A stretch of DNA of 64,000 nucleotides from Gari tellinella (lineage: Eukaryota > Mollusca > Bivalvia > Cardiida > Psammobiidae), in contig OV277861.1 in the NCBI GenBank assembly GCA_922989275.2, positions 21,730,479 to 21,794,478 on the forward strand, in the 5' to 3' direction. The translations under genes were made by a program, and so were the position numbers. The notes below the pieces were generated by a model. It had not been told where the DNA came from, searched no databases, and saw only the letters and a list, made by a program, of their open reading frames with translations. How positions within the stretch are numbered: position 1 is the stretch's first letter; every line of letters begins with the position of its first letter. Of this stretch, positions 33,481 to 46,183 are shown piece after piece.

Positions 33481-33790
33481 CAGGTACTTGACACATACAT
33501 CTAGATCTATTAACCCCCCCCCCCCCCCCTTTAAAAAAAAAAAAAACTAATTTTTTTTTACTATAGACCTACTTCTATTATAGATACAAGGTAAACATCG
33601 CAATTCGACACCTAGTCTTTACTATCGACTTAAACTGATGCTAAAATAGACTCGATCGCCGATATTCTCTGGTGGTACCCTCGGGAAAGGTTTAATTTAT
33701 CAATATCTACTTTTTATTTGATCAAATTCCGTCAAATAATGCCACAGTACGTGAATTATAATGAAAATGTGCATCAAGAGCCACCCGACA
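33481..33790 (+). mobile_element. Half copy (one arm) of the 61.3-62.3 kb palindrome
   Basis: CAGGTACTTGACACATAC, a C run and A/T runs (33513-33560), GACACCTAGTCTTTACTATC, GTACCCTCGGGAAAGG and CACAGTACGTGAATTATAA match the left arm at 61266-61550. The partner arm is missing here; sequence diverges after about 33775. Confidence 0.8.
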
Positions 33791-33999
33791 TAATAGTCTA
33801 CCAACATTTTGACCGTTTTTGACCCCTCATGGCATGTCGTGTAGACGGGTTACATCCACCTGATTTATGTTCAGTGAATATATTTAAGAAATTCTAGGGG
33901 GGATGTAAAGTCGAAAAGTTCAAATTAAGGTCAGAAATGAGGTCAAAGGTCAACGAGTGCAGATTTTTGCATACCATAATATATACCATTTCAAATATA

Positions 34000-35125
34000 T
34001 CAAATGAACTTTTATTGGTTACAATTAGTTCACAAATGTCTGTAATTGCTAAATATTATCAAAAAAGTAAAATATTACAGACAATGTCCTTTTCCAGGGG
34101 CAATAACTCTGATTTTCCTCTTTCTTTTTTATATTTTTATAGTTATTATTTCGTTATTTTTGTCTGTGTTCTTATAACATCAAATTATTTTTATGTTTCT
34201 TTACACCTTTAACATAAAGCAACACTTCCATATGCAAATTAAAGTAAATATTACAGCCAATGCCCTTTTCCAGGGGCAATAACTCTGATTTTTCTGTTTC
34301 TATTTTATTTTTATGGGAATTTGTTTTCGTTATATTTTGACTGTTATCTTATAACATCAAACTGTTTTATGTTTCTTTACACCTTTGACATAAGGCAACG
34401 AATCAATATGCAAATAAAAGTAAATATTACAGTCAATGCTCTATTGCAGGGGCAATAACTCTGGGTTTTCTGTTCCATATTTAATTCTTAATAAGAATTT
34501 GTTTTCGTTATTTTTTGACTGTTTTCTTATAGTGTTTTTATGTTTGTTTACACTTTTGACATAAAGGAGCAGTTCAATATGCAATTAAAAGTAAATATTA
34601 CAGTCAATGCTCTATTTCAAGGGCAATAACCCTGGGATTTTCTGTTCCATATTAATTTTTTAATGGGAATTTGTTTTCGTTATTTTTTTACTGTTTTCTT
34701 ATAATGTTTTTATGTTTGTTTACACTGTTGACATAAAGGAGCAGTTCAAAATGCAAATAAAAGTTAATTTTATTGTCAGTGCTCTTTCAGGGGCAATAAC
34801 TCTGGGGGTTTACTATTCCAATTATATTTAATGAGAATTGTTTGCGTTTTTTTTTTACTGTTTTCTTATACATTGAACGTTTTTGGGTTTACTTAGTACA
34901 CTTTTAATAAAAGCAGCAGTTTAATAACCAAATAAAATGTAATCTTACAGTCAATGTTCTTTCTAGGGGCAATAACTCTGGGTTTTCTCTTTCTTTTTTA
35001 TGTGTTTTTTGTTCATTTGCTTTTTATTGCCTGTTTTTATTATCAAATCAAACTACTTTTATGTACATGTATATCTACACCATTGACATGAAGCAGCAAT
35101 TCACTATGGAAATTCATCACTGAAA
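34000..35125 (+). repeat. Tandem array, about 170-176-bp unit, six copies
   Basis: GGGGCAATAACTCTG occurs at about 34097, 34273, 34449, 34620, 34790 and 34966. Units share TAAATATTACAGTCAATGC, TTTGTTTTCGTTAT, GACTGTTTTCTTATA and ACATAAAGCAGCA. No coding potential. Confidence 0.85.
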
Positions 35126-35499
35126 TATGCGTTTTAGGGTATAAATACAGACAACCCCGTTATATAAAATCAGCCAAAAGATTGGATTGTGTGCGATGCC
35201 AAATGAGTTTCTCTTAAATTCACTTTGGGGAAATTATCATTATATTTAGTATTACTCTCTTAGGAACACTGGATTGACATGAACATACAGAATGGATGAC
35301 GGTGTTAGGTTCGAATTGCTATATAATGTCATCGTTAGTTTTGTGACAAATCCAAGGATTATCACTATGTATCTGGCTAAAACATGGTGTATTTACAATT
35401 TTGTGACGAGAAATTTTGCTTTATAGTCTGTATACGTGTAATTTTAACACATACCAAATGAATTAGATGTAAATATTCAGTATAATTATTAACATACTT

Positions 35500-37600
35500 T
35501 AACGTACAGTTTTGCAAATGAACGTTTACAATATCAATAACCTTTTAGAGATATTTGAACGAAGAAGAACAATCTCAAACCATTCACTCGTGGTATCATT
35601 TGACCAGGCTTGCGAAGAACTTTGCAGAAGTTTTATCGCCAATTCGATGTACTTAGACATGCATAATGCTTCGTTATGAAACAATCCGATCACCGATCTA
35701 CATACATTCAGTTTACAATGACACATCTTGCCTCACAACCACATTCATACATGCAAACTTGGTGGCTTTTATAGCAAGCACATCTTGACGAGCTGCATTT
35801 GTCTTGTAGCAAGACGCGAGTTGCATGTATGTCATTGGGATAGAGGGATTCTTATCCAATTGGGGGTGATACATAGTTAGTGTGGGGGGGAGGGGTTCCA
35901 AGGTTGTCTTGACTTTCATGAGTTGCCTATACCGGCATGTGTCTATATACCAGTAAATGTATGGAAACCTATGATGTTTTGTCGACCTTGAGTGCATCAT
36001 ATACTTTGTTAACAAGGAATCATCCCCTTTGCTTTGCTGTACCGAAAAACATCCATGTGACCACTTTATTTCCTACAAAGCATCAACAGTATTACGTCTG
36101 TGTCCCTGCATATTACAACTAGACGATCAAACCCGCTCGCAACAGCATCCCTAGCATGGAAGATCATTCTAGTGTCAGCTTATTCGTGATCGTCCGACAA
36201 CTTATCAACATGGAAACTATTTGATTTTCCATTTATAATGCCTACGAACGTTCCCCCTGCTACAACAAGCAACCCTTCTGGTAATACTGTGTCACTCAGA
36301 TGATATAAACTCGACAATTTATTTCTACTTTTCGTCGAGCACAAGGTATGGCTCTCTGACAGGCGGTAGTGGGTCTTATGGACCTGTGATATTTTACCAG
36401 TGGCAGCTTTGATATACATGCTCCCAAGGTTTCAAATGTGACATCAATGGGAGTGGGTGTGCCTGTGAAATGGGAATATACCGAATGAACAAAGTCTTGA
36501 GCATACTCTCCGAATGCCTGACATCCTTGAGGTCTGTCTCGAGCTTGAATAAGAACATGACCATATACATGTTTTATAACACATGTAGATTTCTGATAGT
36601 CAGGTATCTTTTGTGCGATTTCAATTCACTGGCCTATTGTCAGAGTATCCAGAATTCGGGACTGAACTGGTTCATTACTCCCATTTGATTTTGCCGATGC
36701 TAGTGGAGCTGAGGACAGCTCATGCTTCAGTACATCGTCATTCTGCATGGTTAGGCATGAACTAGCTTCATTAAACAAATATTGTAGGGGTATGCGGTCA
36801 GGTTTTATCTGTTTCGAAACATGTTGATTGTCTGATCTCGTGTCTTTTTAAATACTTGCTGATGTCTTTGACTTTGTTTTTTGGGTGGAGTAAAAACTCG
36901 GTGTTGCACTCCTTTAGTCAATAATTTGTAAACTGCTAAACCAATGAACTGCTTCTGCAATCACATCGCGTCCAACAAATCATTGCTAATGTCTTCTGTT
37001 GCAGCATCCTTTAACGCTGTCTCCACAAGTTGGTATACAGCATAGGATGCGTCTTTCGATTTTTCACTTGTCAAAATGCAAAATACATCTAACAAACCGA
37101 CCAATGCAGCAAGGGCTTAGAACTACCTTTGCTAAAAGATCTTGGTATACAGAAAGAGTTGGTTTCATATGGACAGCAATCAAACATGAGCTGGTTTCCC
37201 GTAATGAAGTTAATATTTTTTTCAATTGATCCTGCGAGATCTCAACATACACAATCAACGCATTATATCATTTTGTGTTCTGTAAATTCGTATATGGTTT
37301 TCATATGGAAAGAGAAAAGGCTGCATGGACCACATCGAATGCATTTCATGGAAAATTATGAAAAGCCATGAGATAAGCTGTATTTAATGCAATTATTGTG
37401 TCGGACTGGTATGGACGTGTTTGCCTGATAGTGGCAAAAACCTTACTACGCAATTCCTAAAAGCCAAGCAGCGTTGTTTAAACACACGAAAGTATTTGCA
37501 TACCAAATTTCTTGTGTTTTGTGGCATTACAAAAAATAATGGAAGTGTCCAGTGAATGAAGGAAAGATATTGCTGATACATTAGACTAGGCTGCTATTTA
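35500..37600 (-). pseudogene. Unidentified decayed coding region
   Basis: Several short minus-strand frames follow one another (37581-37393, 37258-37064, 36419-36180, 36015-35713, 35726-35526). Stretches such as RVFTPPKKQSQRHQQVFKKT near 36.9 kb and EWFEIVLLRSNISKRLLIL at 35.5 kb look protein-like but are split by stops. GC content rises here relative to the flanks. Its place between the inverted ends at 33.8 and 38.9 kb suggests a dead transposon protein. No family was recognised. Confidence 0.35.
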
Positions 37601-37899
37601 TTGGATATACATATACATATAGTTGCGAAGACTAAGCATATGCACTAAAGAAAAGTGATTGAAGTGACAGATGCATGTATTGTCGATGTTGACGTTTTTG
37701 TTCAGATTAATGAATTTGTGAATCTGACAATGAACATATATGATACACACAAATCATTAGCAATAATACAACAACAAACAACACATATACTATTTGCTAT
37801 ACAATAGGATTAACTACTTTAATATTCATAAACCATATAAATATTTGCCAAAAATAAGTCAATACCCAATTTAACAAGTTTTTTAATAAATATACAATC

Positions 37900-38430
37900 A
37901 CAAAATTAGTGATTTTTAACACTACCTTTAACTCCGAAAGTTTGACTAATGGTCATGTATGAGAAAATATAAGAAACGAAATTAATCATTAGTGCAAAAG
38001 GTAACGGTCATCTTAAAGCAAATAACACAGTAACATTGTGTCGGTGTTGGTGATTATTCAATAAATAAATTTTCAAATCGGCCTGAAGTTGACTGAATTA
38101 GCGTTCTAGTACATTATAACACTTATTTTGACACCAAAATGCACGAAAGTTGATCAAATTTCAGAAATGAATTAGCGTAATCCCATGTAAAATAGCGGCC
38201 ATTTTGAAAACAAACACGTTTCTTTGTCAAACATTGGCCATTATGCATTAAAGTAAGCTTCAAATCAATTTAAGGTTTTCTGGATTAGATTCCTAATGCT
38301 TAAAAACATATATTTAAAATTTGGTCATACATGTCAAATGTTAGAAGAGAAATGGTATATAAGAACCGAAAATGGCGGCCATCTTGAAAAATTGGCGGCC
38401 ATTTGAATGTTTACGGTGCAAAAGGGTTTT
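37900..38430 (-). repeat. Solo array related to the 60.7-61.2 kb arm
   Basis: Cores GCGGCCATTTTGAAAACAAA (about 38195) and GGCGGCCATCTTGAAAAATT (about 38376), with a weaker one near 38003, give a period of about 181-192 bp. Flanking AAACATTGGCCATTATGCAT and GTCAAATGTTAG match the right arm at 60.9-61.0 kb. No inverted partner was found nearby. Confidence 0.7.
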
Positions 38431-38869
38431 TGTTGAAAGAAGTGCCATACCAGTATATTATGTAAACCTACTTTCAAGATTGTATCATCAAGTTTATGAA
38501 ATTTTCACTAATGTGCCCAGCTATAATAGCAGAAATGAACAGAATACGCGATTTACTGGCTTATTTTAAGAGTTATCGCCCTTGTTTGTGACCAATAATT
38601 ACTTTTTCTATCACGAAAATTCTATTTCTAGATTTTGCGACCAATTCTACATTCATTAAATTAAAGTATTTTAGGTTATCTATGAGTGATTGCAAATAAC
38701 ATAAATATTAAATTATCATATCTCTGAAATCTGCACCCAATGACCTTTGACCTATTTCTGACCTTAATACGCGCCTAAGAACTTTACATCCCCCCCTAGA
38801 ATTGTTCGTATGCATATGCTGAATATAAATCAAGTGGATGTTGCCCGTCTACACGACATGCCATGAGAC

Positions 38870-40535
38870 CCATTTTCCAGAGCCTTATTTTCGATACGTA
38901 GGCAGACTATAAGCTTAGCAATAAGAAACATCGTAATTTTATTTAGTATCGAGCCACAATTATCACGTGATACGCCAACCACACGAAAGTCAGCGTACAG
39001 TCAAGCCCACCATCGCGGCCACCAAAGTGCGTTTGTTGTTAAAAGTTCCGTCATGCAGCTGCTTGAAGCAAGATGACAACAAAACAGAAAACTCCTTAAG
39101 GAGCCATACGTTTCACGGCTACCACGCCCCAAGCCGTCGCCTGCCTTTAATATAATCTTGTATCCTACTTTTAAGTGGTCGCAATGGAGAGGCCTGACCG
39201 TGTGTGACCCGTATCGAACAACAACTTTCTAAATACACCCTTAGGGAAAGCGGATTGAAACATTATGAACAATGACGACTGTACATTATTTTTGGAGTTA
39301 ACACATTACGCCGTGGTAAAACATTTAATGTCTTCTTCCACTAAATAATTTAGTTCCATTTTATACAGTTGTAGATATTAATCATTAGAAGTAGATGTAG
39401 CTCGAAGAAGTCTGAAAGCAAGACAGAATGTACCTTAAGAAGCACTCCTCCTTATTTAAACCTCCTCTAAGCAGTCACCTGTTTCCAAAAATGAGGTAAA
39501 GGGATAACACACACACATGGACCCGCCATAAGTTAAACAAGTCCAAGCATCACAGTTGTCAATATGAATCATGACTAGTATAGTTATGGTAGCTTAAAGA
39601 AGGTTGAAAGCAGGACAGAATGCACCTTATGGTGCATACCGCTTTACTTGAAACCCGCTTTAAGCAGTCGCCTGTTTTCAAAACTAGAAACGGTTCATGA
39701 GGTAAAGGAATAAACAGATATTAATGACACACACATGGGCCAACGATAAAGTAAACTATTCCCAGCATCACAAACAGCGAGGATCCAGACCAGTCAATGC
39801 GTCTCATCGACACATCGTCTGGTCCAGGTCTACGCGGAAATTAACAACAACAACAACGGCAGTATTTATGTTATAGTGACGGACATTGGCATGGAGGCTT
39901 AGGAGCCAAGCATTCAACATGTGTGACGTGTATACTATGCTATTAATTTCCTAGCAATCTGGCTGGTAATGACATGATTATCCTTCATGTATGTAAACAG
40001 TGTAGATTCTGTTCCAAGGGCTCCCAGACGAGTCCCCCGACCAGGGTCAATAGACTCGGCACCCTATCATTCAACCCTTGAGACGAGTATGCTTATATGT
40101 CGAACTAATCCATTCAACACTTGTGCCGTGTATATGCTAGTAATATCATGTAGTTGGTAAGGAGATGACTATCTCATGAAAACAGTGCTGCTCCTGTCCA
40201 AGGGATCCGATGGCAATCCCCTGATCAAGATCATCACTGATCATAAGTCGGCAGTATATTGTAAATATAAACCAAGCTGAGCAGTCTGTATACAGAATAG
40301 GACGATATTATTGGAGGATAAATTCATTCGTCCATTTGGGTAAAATGAGTTAGACAACTCCATGTATCATAGACAATCCATGTATGAACAGTCAAACCTG
40401 TGTTGAGCAGCCACCGAAAAGTAGTGATTGTTAAAGCGAAGTGACCTCTTAATGCAAGGCAAAAACACTGCAAACCTTTGGCATTATCACCGTCACATAC
40501 GTGCCATTAGTAAAGCTGATACCAGTCATAGTTTT
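38870..40535. other. MITE remnants and unassigned sequence
   Basis: Contains two weak family B hairpins and several family C remnants. There is no gene-like frame. Confidence 0.5.
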
Positions 40536-40538
40536 TGT

Positions 40539-42250
40539 TATCCCCTGCCGAAAGGCAGAGGGATACTGTTTTAGGTATGTCCGTCCGGCTGTGCGTGCGT
40601 GCGTGCGTTTTCCGTCCGCAACTGTATCTCCGAAACCTATTAACAGATTTGGATTAAACTTGGTATACTTATTTGTCATCATAAGAGCACCGTGGGAAAT
40701 CAAATTTTTTTCAGAAAATTTTAGGAATTTATGAGTTATCTGCCCTTTTTGTGTTAAAAATGCCGTCCGTGCGTCCGTCACGTTTTCCGTCCGCAACTGT
40801 ATCTCCGAAACCTATAAACAGATTTGGATTAAACTTGGTATACTTATTTGTCATCATAGGAGCACCGTGGGAAATTAAAAAAATTTCAGAAAATTTTAGG
40901 AATTTATGAGTTATCTGCCCTTTTTGTGTTAAAAATGCCATATTTAACAGTTTTACACTCTAGCAACTACAGTATTCAACATATTTTGTTTATACTTGCA
41001 CACATTGTCTATAAGTACAAGTTCTTGCAGGTGTGCAATTATTGTAAAAAAAAGGATACTTGTGACAAGAGTTATCTGCCCTTGATGTACTTAGAAAATG
41101 CTAGAAAATGCTTTATTTTGGTATTGTTTACATACTAGAGCCTATAAATATGCATGGATTTTTGAAAAAACTTTCTTGAATTATGTATGGCTATTAGTTT
41201 TCAAATGAATTTGATTATTGTTGAAAACGGAGAAATTAGTCATGAGTTATCTGCCCTTGATAAGTAAAAAAAGCCATATTTAACTGTTTTTACTCTCTGG
41301 CAACTACAATTATGAATGGATTTAAATGATACTTGCACACGATGTCTATAAGTAAAAGTTCTTGAAGGTGTGCAATTATTGTCAAAAAAGGATACTTGTG
41401 GCAATAGTTATCTGCCCTTGATGTACTTTGAAATGATAGAAAATGCTTTATTTTAAAATTGTTTACATCCTAGTATCTATAAATATGCATGAATTTTGAT
41501 AAAACAAATTCTTAAACTATGTATGGCTATTAGTTTTCAAATAATTGTTATCATTTTTGAAAACGGAGAAGCTAGTCAACAGTTATCTGCCCTTGATGAG
41601 TAAAAAAAACCATATTTAACAGTTTTTACCATCTAGAAACTACAGTCTTTAATGGATTTTGATTTAACTTACACATGATGTATATAAACATAAGGGTAGC
41701 AATTATTGTCAAAATAGGATACTTTGTGGCAAGAGTTATCTGCCCTTTATGTACTTAGTAATGCTCAACATGGCTTTATTGTTTACATGCTATTGTGTAC
41801 AAATGTGAATGGATTTTGAAAAAAAAATTAAATCATATATGGCTATTATTTATAGAATGAGTTCAATTATTATCGAAAATGTGCAAATTAGTCAAGAATA
41901 CTCTGCCCTTGATGAGTTGAAAATGTGTTTACACTGTAGTAAATTCTACAGTTCTGAATTTTTTTTAATAATACTTGCACACAATTATAAGTTCTTGAAA
42001 GTGTTTAATTACTGTTGAATTTGAATCAAGAGTTACCTGCCCCTGTCATACTTAGATTTATAATGCTACAAACGGCTTTATTTTTGTATTGTTTAGGCTT
42101 TAAAATGTACAAAATTGAATGGATTTTATAAAACTTTGTAAAAAGCTTTTGAATGTTGATCTTTAAAGACAGGTGATCACCATTTGCCCCTTCCTCCCAC
42201 AATAAAGTTTGCCACTTTCTTCTGGACAATCACTGCGGCAGGGGATATCA
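40539..42250 (+). repeat. Tandem-repeat element bounded by CCCCTGCCG / CGGCAGGGG
   Basis: The left end TATCCCCTGCCGAAAGGCAG leads into a CCGTCCG/GTGCGTGCG stretch and two close copies (about 40608-40760 and 40782-40935, roughly 175 bp apart) containing CTGTATCTCCGAAACC. About seven further units carry TTATCTGCCCTT (near 40736, 40911, 41070, 41239, 41408, 41582, 41735, then CTCTGCCCTT at 41893 and TACCTGCCC at 42030) at 150-175-bp spacing, alternating in type. The right end has CGGCAGGGGATA (about 42237-42248), the inverse of the left end. Confidence 0.8.
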
Positions 42251-42412
42251 GCTCTAAGGTGCTTGTTTTAAATTGAAAGTGGTATTTTGTGGTCTCTAAA
42301 CACAGTTTTGACTGAATTTTTAAATACATGTACTTTAATTCGGGACTCAATATCGACTACTGGTTACAGTGAATGTGTTCGTTGTTCGGAGGGAGTCGTT
42401 ATAGGGAGGGAA

Positions 42413-43113
42413 ATTTGCAAACAGCTTAATCCAGATCAGACGCCGCTTAACGCGGCGTCTGATCTGGCTTCAAGCTGTTTGTCATTCGTCATTGAGGTTT
42501 TTTTTTCTGTCAAAATGTCAATTATGTCACTTTGAGAAAAACAGCAGACGACAATTTTAAGCAGACGACATTGCAGCCGTGAATAGGTTGGCCACAATTG
42601 TCATGTTTAGGGAACTGCGGCAAGGGTCGTTGTAAGCAGGAAGTCCTTGTTTGGAGGGTCGTTGTAGAGATGGAGCGCTGTACAACATTTGGCGTGCGAG
42701 TACAGATTGGGGTGGCGGAGTGTCGCGTTAGAGAGACAATGTCCCTTCCCTACAACGACACCCACTGGGAGCCAAAGATCGTGTGTGTTGTTTGGAGAGA
42801 GTCGTTATAGGGAGTGGAGTAGGCTTACATTTGCAAACAGCTGGAATCCAGATAATACGCCGCGTAACGTGTCGTTTGATCTGGATTCAAGCGGTTTTTC
42901 ATTCGTCATTATGGTGTTTTCGTCAAAATGTCTATTATGGGACTGAGAAACACAGCAGACTACAATTTTAAGCAGACGATATTGTAGCCGTGAAAAGGTT
43001 GGGCATGATTGTCTTGGAGAACAGCAACAAGCGACGTTGTTTAGAGGGCTGTTGTAGGGATAGGGCACTATACACCATTTGGTGTGCGAGTACATACTGG
43101 GATGGCGGAGTGT
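42413..43113 (+). repeat. Two tandem about 415-bp units, each with a family A hairpin
   Basis: Unit 1 starts at the hairpin 42413-42482 and unit 2 at 42830-42898. Both continue with TCATTCGTCATT, GTCAAAATGTC, CAATTTTAAGCAGACGA, GCCGTGAA(T/A)AGGTTGG and GTGCGAGTACA, ending CGGAGTGTCGC. Between units is CCCTACAACGACACCC. The second unit is cut at 43113 by the LINE insertion. Confidence 0.8.
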
Positions 43114-44351
43114 CGCATTCTATTAAGCATTGTGATGATAATTCATCCTTCTACGAATGTGCGATTGGTTTAAAGCAAGGGGAGGTAATATCACCGATAA
43201 TGTTTGCTCTTTATCTTAATGACCTTGAGCTGTTTCTTTCAGACAGAATAAGTAGCGGACTGACTCTTGATCAAATAAACCTTATTTTGCTTTTATTTGC
43301 TGATGATATTGTGATATTGGGGTCTGATCCAAGCGAATTGCAGAATAGTTTAGATAATTTGGAAAGGTATTGTGACAGATGGGGGTTAGAGGTCAATGTG
43401 AAGAAAACAAAGATAATGGTTTTTAGAAATAGGGGCAGAGTACCGATGGAATATGTTTGGAAATATAAAGGCCAAACAATAGAAATTGTAGATGATTTTA
43501 CTTATTTAGGCGTTGTTTTTAGTTATACTGGCACATTTAACAGTTATATAAGTACATTAACAGGGAAGGGATTAAAAGCCCTTAATACATTGGTTGTAAA
43601 CGTTAAAAAGTATTGCTTTAAACCAAAGACTTTTTGTCAGCTTTTCGATGCCTTCGTAGGATCCATCTTAAATTACTCATGTGAAGTGTGGGGCTACACA
43701 AAAAGTAAACAATTGGAGAATCTGCATTTGAAATTTTGTAAGAGATTATTAGGTGTTAGAGCTTCTACACGTAACATGTGTATTTACGGTGAGTTAGGTA
43801 GGTTTCCATTGTATATCAATAGGTATAGTAGAGTTATTAAGTACTGGTGCAAACTTGTTCTAAGTGAAAATATTATTCTTCAAACATTGTTGAGTGAAAT
43901 GGGTGATGATCTTAACAAGGGTAAAACCAACTGGTTAAGTGATGTTAAAAAACTTTTAGATGATTATGGTTTTTCCTATGTTTGGCTAAATCAATATACG
44001 GTGGATTTAAGTAAGTTTCATGTTGTTTTTAAAGCCAGAGTAGTGGACGTATTTAAACAGTCTTGGTGTGCTTCTATCCAAGAGTCTAACGTTTTATATA
44101 CATACAAATTTTTCAAAGAAACTTTTGAACACGAACATTATCTTTCTGTTTTACCAAAAAAGTACATGTATATTTTAGCTAAGTTGAGATTATCATCCCA
44201 TAATTTAAGAATTGAATCCGGGCGTTACGGTGAAGGCAGAACTGAAAGAGAGGAAAGGTATTGTGTGTTTTGTTACAAGCATGACATAGAAGATGAGTTT
44301 CATTTTGTTTTAGTATGTACTCTGTATACTGACTTAAGAAAAAATATATAA
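42990..44351 (+). pseudogene. LINE reverse transcriptase fragment (453-codon open frame)
   Basis: The first roughly 40 codons (42990-43113) are read-through of the MITE unit and are not LINE protein. From about codon 42 the frame encodes the RT from motif B onward. It lacks the endonuclease and the N-terminal RT motifs, so no active enzyme is expected. The tail frame is displaced by one base at about 44340. Confidence 0.75.
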
Positions 44352-44635
44352 AATGTTATTTTTACCAAAACCCAAGTGCTTATAAGTATGCAGAGTTGAT
44401 GAAATCAAATAGTTCCAAAACCTTACTAAATCTATCAAGGTATGTCTATGAAGCTTTTGATATGAGGAAACCTGCAATGAACTACCTTGATTGATTTGTA
44501 TACGAGTCAGTGTTTTATTATCTAATCATTTACCAAAAAAAATGATCATTTAATATCTTCTTTTTTTTCATGAAAATAGCAGTTCAACCTCAAATTCTAA
44601 ATTTTCGAAAATAGATCTACTATCATTTGAAATAC

Positions 44636-44667
<32 letters not shown>

Positions 44668-44790
44668 ATGCATGTTTGTTTGGCCACTTTGGCCATCTGT
44701 AAATATGTTGTGAGTAACGAGGAATTTGTTAATTCAAGTTACTGATTGAATAAAGAATTATTATTATTATTATTATTATCTATTTTCAAA
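43114..44790 (+). mobile_element. 5'-truncated LINE with RT C-terminal half
   Basis: The coding part starts abruptly inside the reverse transcriptase. Visible motifs are GLKQGEVISPIMFALYLNDLE (residues split here as GLKQGEVISP and IMFALYLNDLE), then LLFADDIVILG with the catalytic Asp pair, the thumb and a long C-terminal domain with CVFCYKHDIEDEFHFVLVC. The frame stops at 44351. A one-base shift near 44340 restores a further stretch (KYIKCYFYQNPS ... MRKPAMNYLD) ending about 44494. An untranslated tail follows, with AATAAA and an (ATT)n run ending near 44780, typical of a LINE 3' end. The left edge lies in a repeat: 43060-43113 matches 42675-42728 up to CGGAGTGTCGC, then diverges. The insertion therefore split the second unit of a tandem MITE-bearing repeat. 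The clade was not determined. Confidence 0.8.
44634..44780 (+). repeat. (ATT)n microsatellites at the LINE 3' end
   Basis: Runs of ATT at about 44641-44668 and 44755-44780, the second directly after AATAAAGA. Confidence 0.8.
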
Positions 44791-45070
44791 TGTTGCGTAT
44801 CTTCGCAGATCTGCATACGATTACAAAGAGCATATTAAATACTCTCAATACAACACCTTTGGGGAATACGTCTCTTACTATACTATGATAAAGTTCTTGT
44901 TTAACCTACTTTGAACCTACTTCTAGCTATTTGGCTATGTTCATATGAGCTACGGAGATGTGGTGACTGTATTCTGTGACCTGATAAACCAAATGTAATG
45001 TCATTTCATCTTTTCACGTTTTTATCAGTTTTCTACTATTCTGTTGTCCTGAGTTAAACTGCTGCTTGTA

Positions 45071-45285
45071 TTAACCATTATCATGAATTGTCGTCTGCTT
45101 CAAATATAACGTATGCGAAAATAATAATAATAATTTTTATGCTTTTTAAACTGAAAAAAAAAGGATCAATATGACTGTCAAACAATTTGGATCCAGATCA
45201 GACGCCGCGAAACGCGGCGTCTGATCTGGATCCAAACTGTTTGAAAATATTAGCTTAGTCCCGCTTGGCATGATAAAGGGTTGAA
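45071..45285. mobile_element. Family A MITE
   Basis: TTAACCATTATCATGAATTG start, GTCGTCTGCTTC, an (AAT)n stretch, hairpin 45177-45243 with loop GCCGCGAAACGCGGC, and an AAAGGGTTGAA end. Confidence 0.8.
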
Positions 45286-45496
45286 CGACTTACAGCTCAA
45301 TGACGTATGAATGGCTGCTAAACCGCATTGTTCCGGAAACATTTGTAACCCTTTAATCTCCAGTGATAATTTTACCTGTGCATCCCGAGTCCTATACTCA
45401 TTAAATTTGCCAGGGTCTCATTATTTAAAAAGTTGCGAGTCCCATGGACCCATAGCTTTTCTGGCCTTTATTAACCTATTACTCATGAACAAATAG

Positions 45497-45575
45497 TAGC
45501 TTAAAGCAGGTTGAAAGTAAAGCAGAATGTGCCTTAAGGCACATTCTGCATTACTTTCAACCTGCTTTATGTAAA
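45497..45575. mobile_element. Family B palindromic MITE
   Basis: AGCTTAAAGCAGGTTGAAAG pairs with CTTTCAACCTGCTTTA. Centre CCTTAAGG. Nearly perfect stem. Confidence 0.8.
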
Positions 45576-45579
45576 CACC

Positions 45580-46180
45580 TAGCTGTCTTCAAAACTAGAA
45601 ATAAGTTATGGGATATTGGGTTAATTTTTCACCTCAAGGACTCAATGTTTGTTTCAAGGACTCATTGTTTTACAGAATGTGCATCCCGAAGACCCATTCA
45701 TCTGATTTCTAAAATTATCGCTGATCTCTAAATGTTATCGTCGGCTTTAACCCTTTCGTACAATAATACCTTCTGGTTTTATAGTTAGATTCCAGACAAG
45801 ATAATCGATATCTGATCCGGATCCAGCATATATCATAAATTGCGATACTGGCAGTGAAATGGTTAAAGAATGGGCATTAGATTGGACCCACAGGTATTTG
45901 ACTCATTGTTTTAATTTATTATTTTACTATACCATAACTATTTCAGTACCTGTGGTTTGGCCTGAAGTTTAAAATGGATTTTCATGCGCCAATGTGTTCA
46001 CGTTTTCCTGAGGAAAATGATGTATGTTGAAATAAAACCAATTCATTGAAAAATATAGTTGTCATTGTCGGTATTCAAACCCGTGTGGCAAAATCAAATT
46101 TACGAAATTAAAGCGGTCATCAGTTCCGTCTGAGTCAATCGTGCTAAGTCATACTGTATGTTTGACATATATTGTCATTG
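45580..46180. other. Unassigned sequence
   Basis: A weak family A-like patch (GATCCGGATCCAG near 45810-45825) is the only recognisable item. Confidence 0.4.
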
Positions 46181-46183
46181 TAC

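Larger units (their letters stand above)
33825..38866. mobile_element. Composite of about 5 kb with inverted ends
   Basis: The left end 33825-33980 (CTCATGGCATGTCGTGTAGA, TTCTAGGGGGGATGTAAAG, GAGGTCAAAGGTCA) is inverted at the right end 38715-38866 (TGACCTTTGACCTATTTCTG, CTTTACATCCCCCCCTAGAA, CTACACGACATGCCATGAG). Inside lie a 173-bp array, relic open frames on the minus strand (35.5-37.6 kb) and the 37.9-38.4 kb array. Confidence 0.6.
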
